Part shown: positions 18,112 to 27,829 of the stretch, piece after piece
Numbering within the stretch: position 1 is the stretch's first letter
Layout: every line of letters begins with the position of its first letter
Source: JAZDRH01 sp047470865
Lineage (GTDB): Bacteria; Pseudomonadota; Gammaproteobacteria; Pseudomonadales; Pseudomonadaceae
Length of the DNA stretch: 64,000 bases
Reading direction: 5' to 3'
Assembly (NCBI RefSeq): GCF_047470865.1
Contig: NZ_JAZDRH010000006.1
Coordinates: forward strand, 71,077-135,076
The notes under the pieces: model-generated
Told to the model about the DNA's origin: nothing
The model's input: only the letters and a program-made list of their open reading frames with translations
Databases searched by the model: none
Translations under genes and position numbers: made by a program

Positions 18112-19944
18112 ATGTGTGGCATTGTAGGTGCAATTGCAGAGCGAAACGTTACTGCCATTTTGATTGAAGGTTTAAAACGCTTAGAATACCGCGGCTACGA
18201 TAGCGCTGGTGTAGCTGTTTATACTGATCAAGGTTTAGAGCGCTGCCGCCGCACAGGCAAAGTAGCCGAATTAGCCAGCGCACTGGACGCTCATCCACTA
18301 CTTGGTAAAGTGGGGATTGCCCACACTCGCTGGGCGACACACGGCGCACCCAGTGAAGATAATGCCCATCCGCATTTTTCAAATAATGAACTAGGCGTAG
18401 TACATAACGGTATTATTGAAAACTACCAAGAACTACGCGAAGAACTCAAAGCACAAGGCTACATCTTCACTTCACAAACAGACACTGAAACCATTGTGCA
18501 CTTACTGCATTCTTTACGTAAACAACATGACTCTTTACTAACTACCCTACAAGCGGCTGTGCGCAAACTTGAAGGCGCTTACGGTTTAGCTGTGATTGAA
18601 GCCTGCAATCCCAAGCGCATTTTAGCTGCACGCAGTGGTAGCCCATTAGTCATTGGTTTAGGTATTGGCGAAAACTTCCTTGCCTCTGATCCTTTAGCAT
18701 TACGCCAAGTCACTGACCGTTTTATCTACTTAGAAGAAGGCGATATTGCCGAGATCGAACGCGAGCAAGTACAGATTTACGATGCCAACTTCACGCCCAT
18801 CAACCGTGAAACAGTGCAATATCTAGACAATGCCGAAAGCGCTGACAAAGGTGAATATCGCCACTTTATGCTCAAAGAAATCTACGAGCAGCCCAAAGTA
18901 GTACAACGCACCTTAGAAGATCGCCTAGCCAAAGATCACGTACTCGCAAGCAGCTTTGGCGCAGACGCAGAAACACTATTTCAACACGTACAAAATATTC
19001 AAATTGTTGCCTGTGGCACCAGCTACCACGCAGGAATGGTCGCACGCTATTGGATTGAAAGCCTAACCAACACACCTTGCCAAGTTGAGGTAGCCAGCGA
19101 ATTTCGCTACCGCCATGTTGCCATTCAACCAAACACTCTGTTTATTAGCATTTCTCAATCAGGCGAAACGGCAGATACCCTTGCCGCTTTGCGCAACACT
19201 AAAGACAAAGGCTACTTAGCTAGCTTGGCTATTTGCAACATAGGCACAAGCTCACTGGTACGTGAGTCTGACCTTGTATTACTCACCCGCGCAGGCCCAG
19301 AAATTGGCGTTGCCTCCACTAAAGCCTTCACCACGCAACTCGTTGGTCTATTGCTCTTTACCTTAGCATTAGGTCGTGCACAAGGCCGGTTAAATACCCA
19401 AACCGAGAAAGAAGCAGTAGCCGCATTACGCCTATTACCAAGCAAACTCAATGACGCACTCTCCATGAGCGCACAAATTGAAAGAACCTGTGAATTTTTT
19501 GCGGAAAAACAACATACCTTATTCTTAGGACGCGGCGAACAATACCCTGTGGCCATGGAAGGCGCGCTAAAACTGAAAGAGATTTCGTATATCCATGCCG
19601 AAGCCTATCCCGCTGGCGAATTAAAACATGGGCCACTCGCCTTAGTAGATAGTGAAATGCCTGTGGTTGCCGTTGCACCTAGCAATGAGCTATTAGAAAA
19701 ACTCAAATCTAACCTACAAGAAGTCCGCGCCCGTGGTGGCGAACTCCTTGTCTTCGCCGACCGCGCCGCCCACTTCGAAGACAGCGCCGACACCCACGTT
19801 ATTCACATGCCCAGCATCCACGAATTGCTAGAGCCTATGCTCTATACCATTCCCCTACAACTGCTGTCCTACTATGTCGCTGTACTAAGAGGCACAGACG
19901 TAGACCAACCCAGAAACCTAGCAAAATCAGTGACAGTAGAGTGA
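18112..19944 (+). CDS. glmS: Glutamine-fructose-6-phosphate aminotransferase (isomerizing); carries the attTn7 target
   Basis: A 610-residue enzyme making glucosamine-6-phosphate for peptidoglycan and LPS. The N-terminal Ntn glutaminase begins MCGIVGAIAERN with catalytic Cys2, followed by RRLEYRGYDSAG-type and THGAPSEDNAHPH segments. Two SIS isomerase domains follow (VACGTSYHAGMVARYW, SISQSGETADTL, FLGRGEQYPVAMEGALKLKEISY). The C-terminus PRNLAKSVTVE is the conserved end recognised in DNA form by TnsD. An AAGGAG precedes ATG 18112. Tn7R starts 24 bases past the stop, the classical attTn7 geometry. Confidence 0.98.
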   Translation: MCGIVGAIAERNVTAILIEGLKRLEYRGYDSAGVAVYTDQGLERCRRTGKVAELASALDAHPLLGKVGIAHTRWATHGAPSEDNAHPHFSNNELGVVHNGIIENYQELREELKAQGYIFTSQTDTETIVHLLHSLRKQHDSLLTTLQAAVRKLEGAYGLAVIEACNPKRILAARSGSPLVIGLGIGENFLASDPLALRQVTDRFIYLEEGDIAEIEREQVQIYDANFTPINRETVQYLDNAESADKGEYRHFMLKEIYEQPKVVQRTLEDRLAKDHVLASSFGADAETLFQHVQNIQIVACGTSYHAGMVARYWIESLTNTPCQVEVASEFRYRHVAIQPNTLFISISQSGETADTLAALRNTKDKGYLASLAICNIGTSSLVRESDLVLLTRAGPEIGVASTKAFTTQLVGLLLFTLALGRAQGRLNTQTEKEAVAALRLLPSKLNDALSMSAQIERTCEFFAEKQHTLFLGRGEQYPVAMEGALKLKEISYIHAEAYPAGELKHGPLALVDSEMPVVAVAPSNELLEKLKSNLQEVRARGGELLVFADRAAHFEDSADTHVIHMPSIHELLEPMLYTIPLQLLSYYVAVLRGTDVDQPRNLAKSVTVE

Positions 19945-19968
19945 TCTGCTGTTGCTGGTTGAGTTTTC
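19909..19968 (+). other. attTn7: TnsD-recognition region and insertion point
   Basis: The last ~36 bases of glmS are the known TnsD-binding segment, and the insertion point lies about 24-25 bases beyond the stop codon. Here the transposon terminus TGTGGG starts at 19969. The five bases before it (TTTTC, 19964-19968) recur at 34503-34507. Confidence 0.9.
19964..19968. repeat. Target-site duplication of Tn7 element 1 (left copy), TTTTC
   Basis: TTTTC directly abuts TGTGGG. The matching copy follows CCCACA at 34503-34507. A 5-bp duplication is the Tn7-family signature. Confidence 0.92.
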
Positions 19969-20062
19969 TGTGGGAAGATAATAAAGTATTAAACCAAACA
20001 AAATAGATCTAAACTATGACAATAAAGTCTTAAACTAAGCAAGATAGTTGTAGACTGAAATC
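19969..20062 (+). repeat. Tn7R end with four overlapping TnsB sites
   Basis: Terminal TGTGGG is followed by TnsB-type sites near 19977-19996, 19998-20016, 20018-20037 (GACAATAAAGTCTTAAACTA) and 20039-20058. The inner sites look canonical. The outermost (GATAATAAAGTATTAAACC) departs from the classical sequence as I remember it (GACAATAAAGTCTTAAACTG). Confidence 0.9.
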
Positions 20063-20101
20063 AGTCCAGTTATGCTGTGAAAAAGCATACTGGACTTTTG
20101 T
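20063..20101 (+). terminator. Terminator-like hairpin directly before tnsA
   Basis: Stem AGTCCAGT-T-ATGCT (20063-20076) pairs with AGCATACTGGACT (20084-20096) with one bulged base, followed by TTTTGTT and then the tnsA ATG at 20103. It could stop glmS read-through into the transposon. It also leaves tnsA without an obvious ribosome-binding site. Confidence 0.65.
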
Positions 20102-20102
20102 T

Positions 20103-20924
20103 ATGGCTAAAGCAAACTCTTCATTTTCTGAAGTACAAATTGCCCGTCGTATTAAAGAGGGGCGTGGCCAAGGGCATGGTAAAGACTATATTCCATGGCT
20201 AACAGTACAAGAAGTTCCTTCCTCAGGTCGTTCCCACCGTATTTATTCTCATAAAACGGGACGAGTCCATCATTTGCTATCTGATTTAGAGCTTGCTGTT
20301 TTTCTCAGTCTTGAGTGGGAGAGCAGCGTGCTAGATATACGCGAGCAGTTCCCCCTATTACCTAGTGATACCAGGCAGATTGCAATAGATAGTGGCATTA
20401 AGCATCCTGCTATTCGCGGTGTAGATCAGGTTATGTCTACTGATTTTTTAGTGGACTGCAAAGATGGTCCTTTTGAGCAGTTTGCTATTCAAGTCAAACC
20501 TGCAGCAGCCTTACAAGACGAGCGTACCTTAGAAAAACTAGAACTAGAGCGTCGTTATTGGCAGCAAAAGCAAATTCCTTGGTTCATTTTTACTGATAAA
20601 GAAATAAATCCCGTAGTAAAAGAAAATATTGAATGGCTTTATTCAGTGAAAACAGAAGAAGTTTCTGCGGAGCTTTTAGCACAACTACCTCCATTGGCCC
20701 ATATCCTGCAAGAAAAAGGAGATAAAAACATTATCAATGTCTGTAAGCAGGTTGATATTGCTTATGATTTGGAGCTAGGCAAAACATTGAGTGAGATACG
20801 AACCTTAACCGCAAATGGTTTTATTAAGTTCAATATTTATAAGTCTTTCAGGGCAAATAAGTGTGCAGATCTCTGTGTTAGCCAAGTAGTGAATATGGAG
20901 GAGTTGCGCTATGTGGCAAATTAA
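20103..20924 (+). CDS. tnsA: TnsA, transposase subunit cutting the 5' ends of Tn7
   Basis: A 273-residue restriction-endonuclease-fold protein that with TnsB makes the double-strand breaks of cut-and-paste transposition. Catalytic residues fall at the classical Tn7 numbers: Glu63 (SDLELAVF), Asp114 (MSTDFLVD) and Lys132 (AIQVKPAA). The C-terminal half contacts TnsC. It is essentially Tn7 TnsA by memory comparison. The 3' end overlaps tnsB by 14 bases. Confidence 0.97.
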   Translation: MAKANSSFSEVQIARRIKEGRGQGHGKDYIPWLTVQEVPSSGRSHRIYSHKTGRVHHLLSDLELAVFLSLEWESSVLDIREQFPLLPSDTRQIAIDSGIKHPAIRGVDQVMSTDFLVDCKDGPFEQFAIQVKPAAALQDERTLEKLELERRYWQQKQIPWFIFTDKEINPVVKENIEWLYSVKTEEVSAELLAQLPPLAHILQEKGDKNIINVCKQVDIAYDLELGKTLSEIRTLTANGFIKFNIYKSFRANKCADLCVSQVVNMEELRYVAN

Positions 20925-23019
20925 TGAGGTTGTGCTATTTGATAATGATCCGTATCGTATTTTGGCTATAGAGGATGGCCAAGTTGTCTGGATGCAAATA
21001 AGCGCTGATAAAGGAGTTCCACAAGCTAGGGCTGAGTTGTTGCTAATGCAGTATTTAGATGAAGGCCGCTTAGTTAGAACTGATGACCCTTATGTACATC
21101 TTGATTTAGAAGAGCCGTCTGTAGATTCTGTCAGCTTCCAGAAGCGCGAGGAGGGTTATCGAAAAATTCTTCCTATTATTAATAGTAAGGATCGTTTCGA
21201 CCCTAAAGTCAGAAGCGAACTCGTTGAGCATGTGGTCCAAGAATATAAGGTTACTAAGGCTACAGTTTATAAGTTGTTACGCCGTTATTGGCAGCGTGGT
21301 CAAACGCCTAATGCATTAATTCCAGACTACAAAAACAGCGGTGCACCAGGGGAAAGACGTTCAGCGACAGGAACAGCAAAAATTGGCCGAGCCAGAGTGT
21401 ATGGTAAGGGTGAAGGAACCAAGGTTACCCCCGAGATTGAACGGCTTTTTAGGCTGACCATAGAAAAGCACCTGTTAAATCAAAAAGGTACAAAGACCAC
21501 CGTTGCCTATAGACGATTTATGGACTTGTTTGCTCAGTATTTTCCTCGCATTCCCCAAGAGGATTATCCAACGCTACGTCAGTTTCGTTATTTTTATGAT
21601 CGAGAATATCCTAAAGCTCAGCGCTTAAAGTCTAGAGTTAAAGCAGGGATATATAGAAAAGATGTACGACCATTAAGTAGCACAGCAACCTCTCAAGCAT
21701 TAGGCCCTGGTAGTCGTTATGAGATTGATGCCACGATTGCTGATATTTATTTAGTGGATCATCATGATCGCCAAAAAATCATAGGAAGACCAACGCTTTA
21801 CATTGTGATTGATGTGTTTAGTCGGATGATCACGGGCTTTTATATCGGCTTTGAAAATCCGTCTTATGTGGTGGCGATGCAGGCTTTTATAAATGCTTGC
21901 TCTGACAAAACGGCGATTTGTGCCCAGCATGATATTGAGATTAGTAGCTCAGACTGGCCGTGTATAGGTTTGCCAGATGTGTTGCTAGCGGACCGTGGTG
22001 AGTTAATGAGTCATCAGGTCGAAGCCTTAGTCTCAAGTTTTAATGTACGAGTAGAAAGTGCTCCACCTAGACGTGGTGATGCTAAAGGCATTGTGGAAAG
22101 CACTTTTAGAACACTACAAGCCGAGTTTAAATCCTTTGCGCCAGGCATTGTGGAGGGCAGTCGGATCAAAAGCCATGGTGAAACAGACTATAGGTTGGAT
22201 GCATCTCTGTCGGTATTTGAGTTCACACAAATTATTTTGCGCACGATCCTATTCAGAAATAACCATTTGGTGATGGATAAATACGATCGGGATGCTGATT
22301 TTCCTACGGATTTACCGTCTATTCCTGTCCAGCTATGGCAATGGGGTATGCCGCATCGTACAGGTAGTTTAAGGGCTGTGGAGCAAGAGCTGTTGCGAGT
22401 AGCGTTACTACCTCGCCGAAAGGTCTCTATTTCTTCATTTGGCGTTAATTTGTGGGGGTTGTATTACTCGGGGTCAGAGATTCTACGTGAGGGTTGGTTG
22501 CAGCGGAGCACTGATATAGCTAGACCTCAACATTTAGAAGCGGCTTATGACCCAGTGTTGGTTGATACGATTTATTTGTTTCCGCAAGTTGGCAGCCGTG
22601 TATTTTGGCGCTGTAATCTAACGGAACGTAGTCGGCAGTTTAAAGGCCTCTCATTTTGGGATGTATGGGATATACAGGCACAAGAAAAACACAATAAAGC
22701 CAATGCGAAGCAGGATGAGTTAACTAAACGCAGGGAGCTTGAGGCGTTTATTCAGCAAACCATTCAGAAAGCGAACAAGCTAACACCTAGTTCTACTGAG
22801 TCCAAATCAACACGTATTAAGCAGATTAAAATCAATAAAAAAGAAGCCGTGACCTCAGAGCGTAAAAAACGTGCGGAGCATTTGAAGCCAAGCTCTTCAG
22901 GTGATGAGGCTAAAGTTATTCCTTTCAACGCAGTGGAAGTGGATGATCAAGAAGATTACAGCCTACCCACATACGTGCCTGAATTATTTCAGGATCCACC
23001 AGAAAAGGATGAGTCATGA
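20911..23019 (+). CDS. tnsB: TnsB, DDE transposase binding the Tn7 ends
   Basis: A 702-residue Mu/retroviral-integrase-family transposase that recognises the 22-bp end repeats, cuts 3' ends and joins them to target DNA; it also mediates target immunity by displacing TnsC. The DDE triad is at the Tn7 positions Asp273 (YEIDATIAD), Asp361 (LLADRGEL) and Glu396 (GIVESTF). N-terminal helix-turn-helix DNA-binding regions and a charged C-terminal tail that contacts TnsC are present. It overlaps tnsC by four bases (ATGA). Confidence 0.97.
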   Translation: MWQINEVVLFDNDPYRILAIEDGQVVWMQISADKGVPQARAELLLMQYLDEGRLVRTDDPYVHLDLEEPSVDSVSFQKREEGYRKILPIINSKDRFDPKVRSELVEHVVQEYKVTKATVYKLLRRYWQRGQTPNALIPDYKNSGAPGERRSATGTAKIGRARVYGKGEGTKVTPEIERLFRLTIEKHLLNQKGTKTTVAYRRFMDLFAQYFPRIPQEDYPTLRQFRYFYDREYPKAQRLKSRVKAGIYRKDVRPLSSTATSQALGPGSRYEIDATIADIYLVDHHDRQKIIGRPTLYIVIDVFSRMITGFYIGFENPSYVVAMQAFINACSDKTAICAQHDIEISSSDWPCIGLPDVLLADRGELMSHQVEALVSSFNVRVESAPPRRGDAKGIVESTFRTLQAEFKSFAPGIVEGSRIKSHGETDYRLDASLSVFEFTQIILRTILFRNNHLVMDKYDRDADFPTDLPSIPVQLWQWGMPHRTGSLRAVEQELLRVALLPRRKVSISSFGVNLWGLYYSGSEILREGWLQRSTDIARPQHLEAAYDPVLVDTIYLFPQVGSRVFWRCNLTERSRQFKGLSFWDVWDIQAQEKHNKANAKQDELTKRRELEAFIQQTIQKANKLTPSSTESKSTRIKQIKINKKEAVTSERKKRAEHLKPSSSGDEAKVIPFNAVEVDDQEDYSLPTYVPELFQDPPEKDES

Positions 23020-24683
23020 GTGCTACCCAGATTCAAGCGGTTTATCGTGATACGGGGGTAGAGGCTTATCGTGGTAATCCTTTTATCGAGGCCTTACCAC
23101 CATTACAAGAGTCAGTGAATAGTGCTGCATCACTGAAATCCTCTTTACAGCTTACTTCCTCTGACTTGCAAAAGCCTCGTGTTATCAGAGCCCATACCAT
23201 TTGCCGTACTCCAGATGACTATTTTCAGCCATTAGGTACTCATTTGCTACTGAGTGAGCGTATTTCGGTCATGATTCGAGGTGGTTATGTAGGTAGAAAT
23301 CCTAAAACAGGTGATTTGCAAAGGCATTTACAAAATGGCTACGAGCGTGTTCAAAAGGGAGAGTTAGAGGCATTTCGCTTTGAGGAGGCTCGGTCCACGG
23401 CACAAAGTTTATTGTTAATTGGTTGTTCTGGTAGTGGGAAGACGACTTCTCTTCATCGTATTCTAGCCACGTATCCTCAGGTGATTTACCATCGTGAGCT
23501 CAATATAGAGCAGGTGGTGTATTTGAAAATAGACTGCTCGCATAATGGATCGCTAAAAGAAATTTGCTTGAATTTTTTCAGAGCGCTGGATCGAGCCTTA
23601 GGCTCGAACTATGAGCGTCGTTATGGCTTAAAACGTCATGGTATAGAAACCATGTTGGCTTTGATGTCGCAAATAGCCAATGCTCATGCTTTAGGGTTGT
23701 TGGTTATTGATGAAATTCAGCATTTAAGCCGCTCTCGTTCGGGTGGATCTCAAGAGATGCTGAACTTTTTTGTGACGATGGTGAATATTATTGGCGTACC
23801 AGTGATGTTGATTGGTACCCCTAAAGCACGAGAGATTTTTGAGGCTGATTTGCGGTCTGCCCGTAGAGGGGCAGGGTTTGGAGCTATATTCTGGGATCCT
23901 ATACAACAAACACAACGTGGAAAGCCCAATCAAGAGTGGATCGCCTTTACGGATAATCTTTGGCAATTACAGCTTTTACAACGCAAAGATGCGCTGTTAT
24001 CGGATGAGGTCCGTGATGTATGGCATGAGCTAAGCCAAGGAGTGATGGACATTGTAGTAAAGATTTTTGTACTCGCACAGCTCCGTGCGCTAGCTTTAGG
24101 CAATGAGCGTATTACCTCTGGTTTATTGCGGCAAGTGTATCAAGATGAATTGAAACCCGTTCATCCCATGCTAGAGGCCCTACGCTCGGGTATCCCAGAA
24201 CGCATTGCTCGTTATTCTGATCTAGTCGTTCCCGAGATTGACAAACGGTTAATCCAACTTCAGCTAGATATCGCAGCGATACAAGAACAAACACCAGAAG
24301 AAAAAGCCCTTCACGATTTAGATACTGAAGATCAGCGTCATTTATATCTGATGCTGAAAGAGGATTACGATTCAAGCTTGTTAATTCCCACTATTAAAAA
24401 AGCGTTTAGCCAGAATCCAACGATGACAAGACAAAAGTTACTGCCTCTTGTTTTGCAGTGGTTGATGGAAGGCGAAACGGTAGTGTCAGAACTAGAAAAG
24501 CCCTCCAAGAGTAAAAAGGTTTCGGCTATAAAGGTAGTCAAGCCCAGCGACTGGGATAGCTTGCCTGATACGGATTTACGTTATATCTATTCACAACGCC
24601 AACCTGAAAAAACCATGCATGAACGGTTAAAAGGGAAAGGGGTAATAGTGGATATGGCGAGCTTATTTAAACAAGCAGGCTAG
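23016..24683 (+). CDS. tnsC: TnsC, AAA+ ATPase regulator of Tn7 transposition
   Basis: A 555-residue AAA+ ATPase that bridges the TnsAB transposase and the target selectors TnsD or TnsE. Walker A is LIGCSGSGKTTSLHR (about residues 134-148) and Walker B is LLVIDEIQHLSRSRSGGS (about 228-245), followed by a sensor-1-like VMLIGTPKA. The length equals classical TnsC. Three bases separate it from tnsD. Confidence 0.97.
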   Translation: MSATQIQAVYRDTGVEAYRGNPFIEALPPLQESVNSAASLKSSLQLTSSDLQKPRVIRAHTICRTPDDYFQPLGTHLLLSERISVMIRGGYVGRNPKTGDLQRHLQNGYERVQKGELEAFRFEEARSTAQSLLLIGCSGSGKTTSLHRILATYPQVIYHRELNIEQVVYLKIDCSHNGSLKEICLNFFRALDRALGSNYERRYGLKRHGIETMLALMSQIANAHALGLLVIDEIQHLSRSRSGGSQEMLNFFVTMVNIIGVPVMLIGTPKAREIFEADLRSARRGAGFGAIFWDPIQQTQRGKPNQEWIAFTDNLWQLQLLQRKDALLSDEVRDVWHELSQGVMDIVVKIFVLAQLRALALGNERITSGLLRQVYQDELKPVHPMLEALRSGIPERIARYSDLVVPEIDKRLIQLQLDIAAIQEQTPEEKALHDLDTEDQRHLYLMLKEDYDSSLLIPTIKKAFSQNPTMTRQKLLPLVLQWLMEGETVVSELEKPSKSKKVSAIKVVKPSDWDSLPDTDLRYIYSQRQPEKTMHERLKGKGVIVDMASLFKQAG

Positions 24684-24685
24684 CC

Positions 24686-26212
24686 ATGAGAAACTTTCCT
24701 GTTCCGTACTCGAATGAGCTGATTTATAGCACTATTGCACGGGCAGGCGTTTATCAAGGGATTGTTAGTCCTAAGCAGCTGTTGGATGAGGTGTATGGCA
24801 ACCGCAAGGTGGTCGCTACCTTAGGTCTGCCCTCGCATTTAGGTGTGATAGCAAGACATCTACATCAAACAGGACGTTACGCTGTTCAGCAGCTTATTTA
24901 TGAGCATACCTTATTCCCTTTATATGCTCCGTTTGTAGGCAAGGAGCGCCGAGACGAAGCTATTCGGTTAATGGAGTACCAAGCGCAAGGTGCGGTGCAT
25001 TTAATGCTAGGAGTCGCTGCTTCTAGAGTTAAGAGCGATAACCGCTTTAGATACTGCCCTGATTGCGTTGCTCTTCAGCTAAATAGGTATGGGGAAGCCT
25101 TTTGGCAACGAGATTGGTATTTGCCCGCTTTGCCATATTGTCCAAAACACGGTGCTTTAGTCTTCTTTGATAGAGCTGTAGATGATCACCGACATCAATT
25201 TTGGGCTTTGGGTCATACTGAGCTGCTTTCAGACTACCCCAAAGACTCCCTATCTCAATTAACAGCACTAGCTGCTTATATAGCCCCTCTGTTAGATGCT
25301 CCACGAGCGCAAGAGCTTTCCCCAAGCCTTGAGCAGTGGACGCTGTTTTATCAGCGCTTAGCGCAGGATCTAGGGCTAACCAAAAGCAAGCACATTCGTC
25401 ATGACTTGGTGGCGGAGAGGGTGAGGCAGACTTTTAGTGATGAGGCACTAGAGAAACTGGATTTAAAGTTGGCAGAGAACAAGGACACGTGTTGGCTGAA
25501 AAGTATATTCCGTAAGCATAGAAAAGCCTTTAGTTATTTACAGCATAGTATTGTGTGGCAAGCCTTATTGCCAAAACTAACGGTTATAGAAGCGCTACAG
25601 CAGGCAAGTGCTATTACTGAGCACTCTATAGCGACAAGACCTGTCAGCCAGTCTGTGCAACCTAACTCTGAAGATTTATCTGTTAAGCATAAAGACTGGC
25701 AGCAACTAGTGCATAACTACCAAGGAATTAAGGCGGCAAGACAGTCTTTAGAGGGTGGAGCGCTATACGCTTGGCTTTACCGACATGACAGGGATTGGCT
25801 AGTTCACTGGAATCAACAGCATCAACAAGAGCGTCTGGCACCCGCCCCTAGAGTTGACTGGGGACAAAGAGATCGAATAGCTGTACGACAACTGCTAAGA
25901 ATCATAAAGCGTTTAGATAGTAGCCTTGATCACCCAAGAGCGACATCGAGCTGGCTGTTAAAGCAAACTCCTAACGGAACCTCTCTTGCAAAAAATCTAC
26001 AGAAACTGCCTTTGGTAGCGCTTTGCTTAAAGCATTACTCAGAGAGTGTGGAAGATTATCAAATTAGACGGATTAGCCAAGCTTTTATTAAGCTTAAACA
26101 GGAAGATGTTGAGCTTAGGCGCTGGCGATTATTAAGAAGTGCAACGTTATCTAAAGAGCGGATAACTGAGGAAGCACAAAGATTCTTGGAAATGGTTTAT
26201 GGGGAAGAGTGA
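24686..26212 (+). CDS. tnsD: TnsD (TniQ family), glmS-specific target selector
   Basis: A 508-residue TniQ-domain protein that binds the 3' end of glmS and recruits TnsC, giving site-specific insertion at attTn7. The zinc site has Cys124, Cys127, Cys152 and His155 (RYCPDC... YCPKHGAL), as in classical TnsD. It begins MRNFPVPYSNELIYSTIARAG. The following GTG directly starts tnsE. Confidence 0.97.
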   Translation: MRNFPVPYSNELIYSTIARAGVYQGIVSPKQLLDEVYGNRKVVATLGLPSHLGVIARHLHQTGRYAVQQLIYEHTLFPLYAPFVGKERRDEAIRLMEYQAQGAVHLMLGVAASRVKSDNRFRYCPDCVALQLNRYGEAFWQRDWYLPALPYCPKHGALVFFDRAVDDHRHQFWALGHTELLSDYPKDSLSQLTALAAYIAPLLDAPRAQELSPSLEQWTLFYQRLAQDLGLTKSKHIRHDLVAERVRQTFSDEALEKLDLKLAENKDTCWLKSIFRKHRKAFSYLQHSIVWQALLPKLTVIEALQQASAITEHSIATRPVSQSVQPNSEDLSVKHKDWQQLVHNYQGIKAARQSLEGGALYAWLYRHDRDWLVHWNQQHQQERLAPAPRVDWGQRDRIAVRQLLRIIKRLDSSLDHPRATSSWLLKQTPNGTSLAKNLQKLPLVALCLKHYSESVEDYQIRRISQAFIKLKQEDVELRRWRLLRSATLSKERITEEAQRFLEMVYGEE

Positions 26213-27829
26213 GTGGTTAGGCTAGCTACATTTAATGACAATGTGCAGGTTGTACATATTGGTCATTTATTCCGTAACTCGGGTCATAAGGAGTGGCGTA
26301 TTTTTGTTTGGTTTAATCCAATGCAAGAACGGAAATGGACTCGATTTACTCATTTGCCTTTATTAAGTCGAGCTAAGGTGGTTAACAGTACAACAAAGCA
26401 AATAAATAAGGCGGATCGTGTGATTGAGTTTGAAGCATCGGATCTTCAACGAGCCAAAATAATCGATTTTCCTAATCTCTCGTCCTTTGCTTCCGTACGC
26501 AACAAGGATGGAGCGCAGAGTTCATTTATTTACGAAGCTGAAACACCATATAGCAAGACTCGTTATCACATCCCACAGTTAGAGCTAGCTCGGTCATTAT
26601 TTTTAATTAACTCCTATTTCTGTCGAAGCTGTTTGAGCAGTACCGCTTTACAGCAAGAGTTCGACGTTCAGTATGAGGTTGAGCGAGATCATTTAGAGAT
26701 AAGGATCTTGCCCAGTTCATCGTTTCCTAAAGGGGCGTTAGAGCAGTCGGCCGTAGTGCAGCTTTTGGTTTGGTTGTTTTCGGATCAAGATGTTATGGAT
26801 TCGTATGAAAGTATTTTTAGGTACTATCAACAAACTAGAGAAATTAAGAACGGCGTTGAAAGCTGGTGCTTTAGCTTTGACCCTCCGCCCATGCAGGGTT
26901 GGAAATTACATGTAAAAGGACGTTCTTCTAACGAGGATAAGGATTATTTAGTTGAGGAAATAGTAGGTTTAGAAATCAACGCTATGCTTCCTAGCACAAC
27001 AGCTATTAGCCATGCCTCTTTTCAGGAAAAGGAGGCAGGTGATGGTAGTGCGCAGCACATAGCGGTTTCAACAAAGTCAGTTGTTGATGATGAGCATCTA
27101 CAGTTGGACGATGAGGAAACAGCCAATATAGACACAGACACACGAGTCATAGAGGCTGAGCCGACATGGATAAGTTTTAGTAGACCTAGTCGAATTGAAA
27201 AATCTCGCAGGGCAAGAAAAAGTAGCCAAACTATTTTAGAAAAAGAAGAAGCAACAACAAGTGAAAATAGTAATTTGGTTAGTACTGATGAGCCACACTT
27301 AGGTGGTGCCCTAGCAGCGGCAGATGTGGGTGGGAAGCAGGATGCAACCAATTACAACTCTATTTTTGCCAATCGTTTTGCAGCCTTTAATGAGTTAATT
27401 TCAATTCTAAAAATTAAATTTGCATGTCGGGTGCTTTTTGAAGAAACCTTGGTTTTGCCAAAAGTTGGGCGTAGCCGATTACATCTGTGTAAAGATGGCT
27501 CACCAAGAGTGATTAAAGCCGTTGGGGTGCAACGTAATGGCAGTGAATTTGTATTGCTAGAGGTGGATGCATCGGATGGGGTGAAAATGCTTTCTACCAA
27601 AGTGTTGAGTGGCGTTGATAGCGAAACATGGCGGAATGATTTTGAAAAGATACGGCGTGGAGTGGTGAAGAGCTCATTGAATTGGCCAAATAGTTTGTTT
27701 GATCAATTATATGGACAAGACGGGCATAGAGGGGTGAATCATCCAAAGAGGTTGGGGGAGCTGCAAGTATCGAGAGAGGATATGGAGGGGTGGGCTGAGA
27801 GAGTGGTTAGAGAGCAATTTACGCATTAA
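26213..27829 (+). CDS. tnsE: TnsE, selector for replicating / conjugating DNA targets
   Basis: A 538-residue DNA-binding target selector that directs Tn7 into lagging-strand DNA and mobile plasmids through DNA and the beta clamp. It starts at a GTG directly after the tnsD stop (TGA-GTG); the N-terminus MVRLATFNDNVQVVHIG matches Tn7 TnsE as I remember it. The C-terminal domain (LGELQVSREDMEGWAERV) is intact. Its presence means this element keeps both the attTn7 and the plasmid-targeting pathway. Confidence 0.96.
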   Translation: MVRLATFNDNVQVVHIGHLFRNSGHKEWRIFVWFNPMQERKWTRFTHLPLLSRAKVVNSTTKQINKADRVIEFEASDLQRAKIIDFPNLSSFASVRNKDGAQSSFIYEAETPYSKTRYHIPQLELARSLFLINSYFCRSCLSSTALQQEFDVQYEVERDHLEIRILPSSSFPKGALEQSAVVQLLVWLFSDQDVMDSYESIFRYYQQTREIKNGVESWCFSFDPPPMQGWKLHVKGRSSNEDKDYLVEEIVGLEINAMLPSTTAISHASFQEKEAGDGSAQHIAVSTKSVVDDEHLQLDDEETANIDTDTRVIEAEPTWISFSRPSRIEKSRRARKSSQTILEKEEATTSENSNLVSTDEPHLGGALAAADVGGKQDATNYNSIFANRFAAFNELISILKIKFACRVLFEETLVLPKVGRSRLHLCKDGSPRVIKAVGVQRNGSEFVLLEVDASDGVKMLSTKVLSGVDSETWRNDFEKIRRGVVKSSLNWPNSLFDQLYGQDGHRGVNHPKRLGELQVSREDMEGWAERVVREQFTH

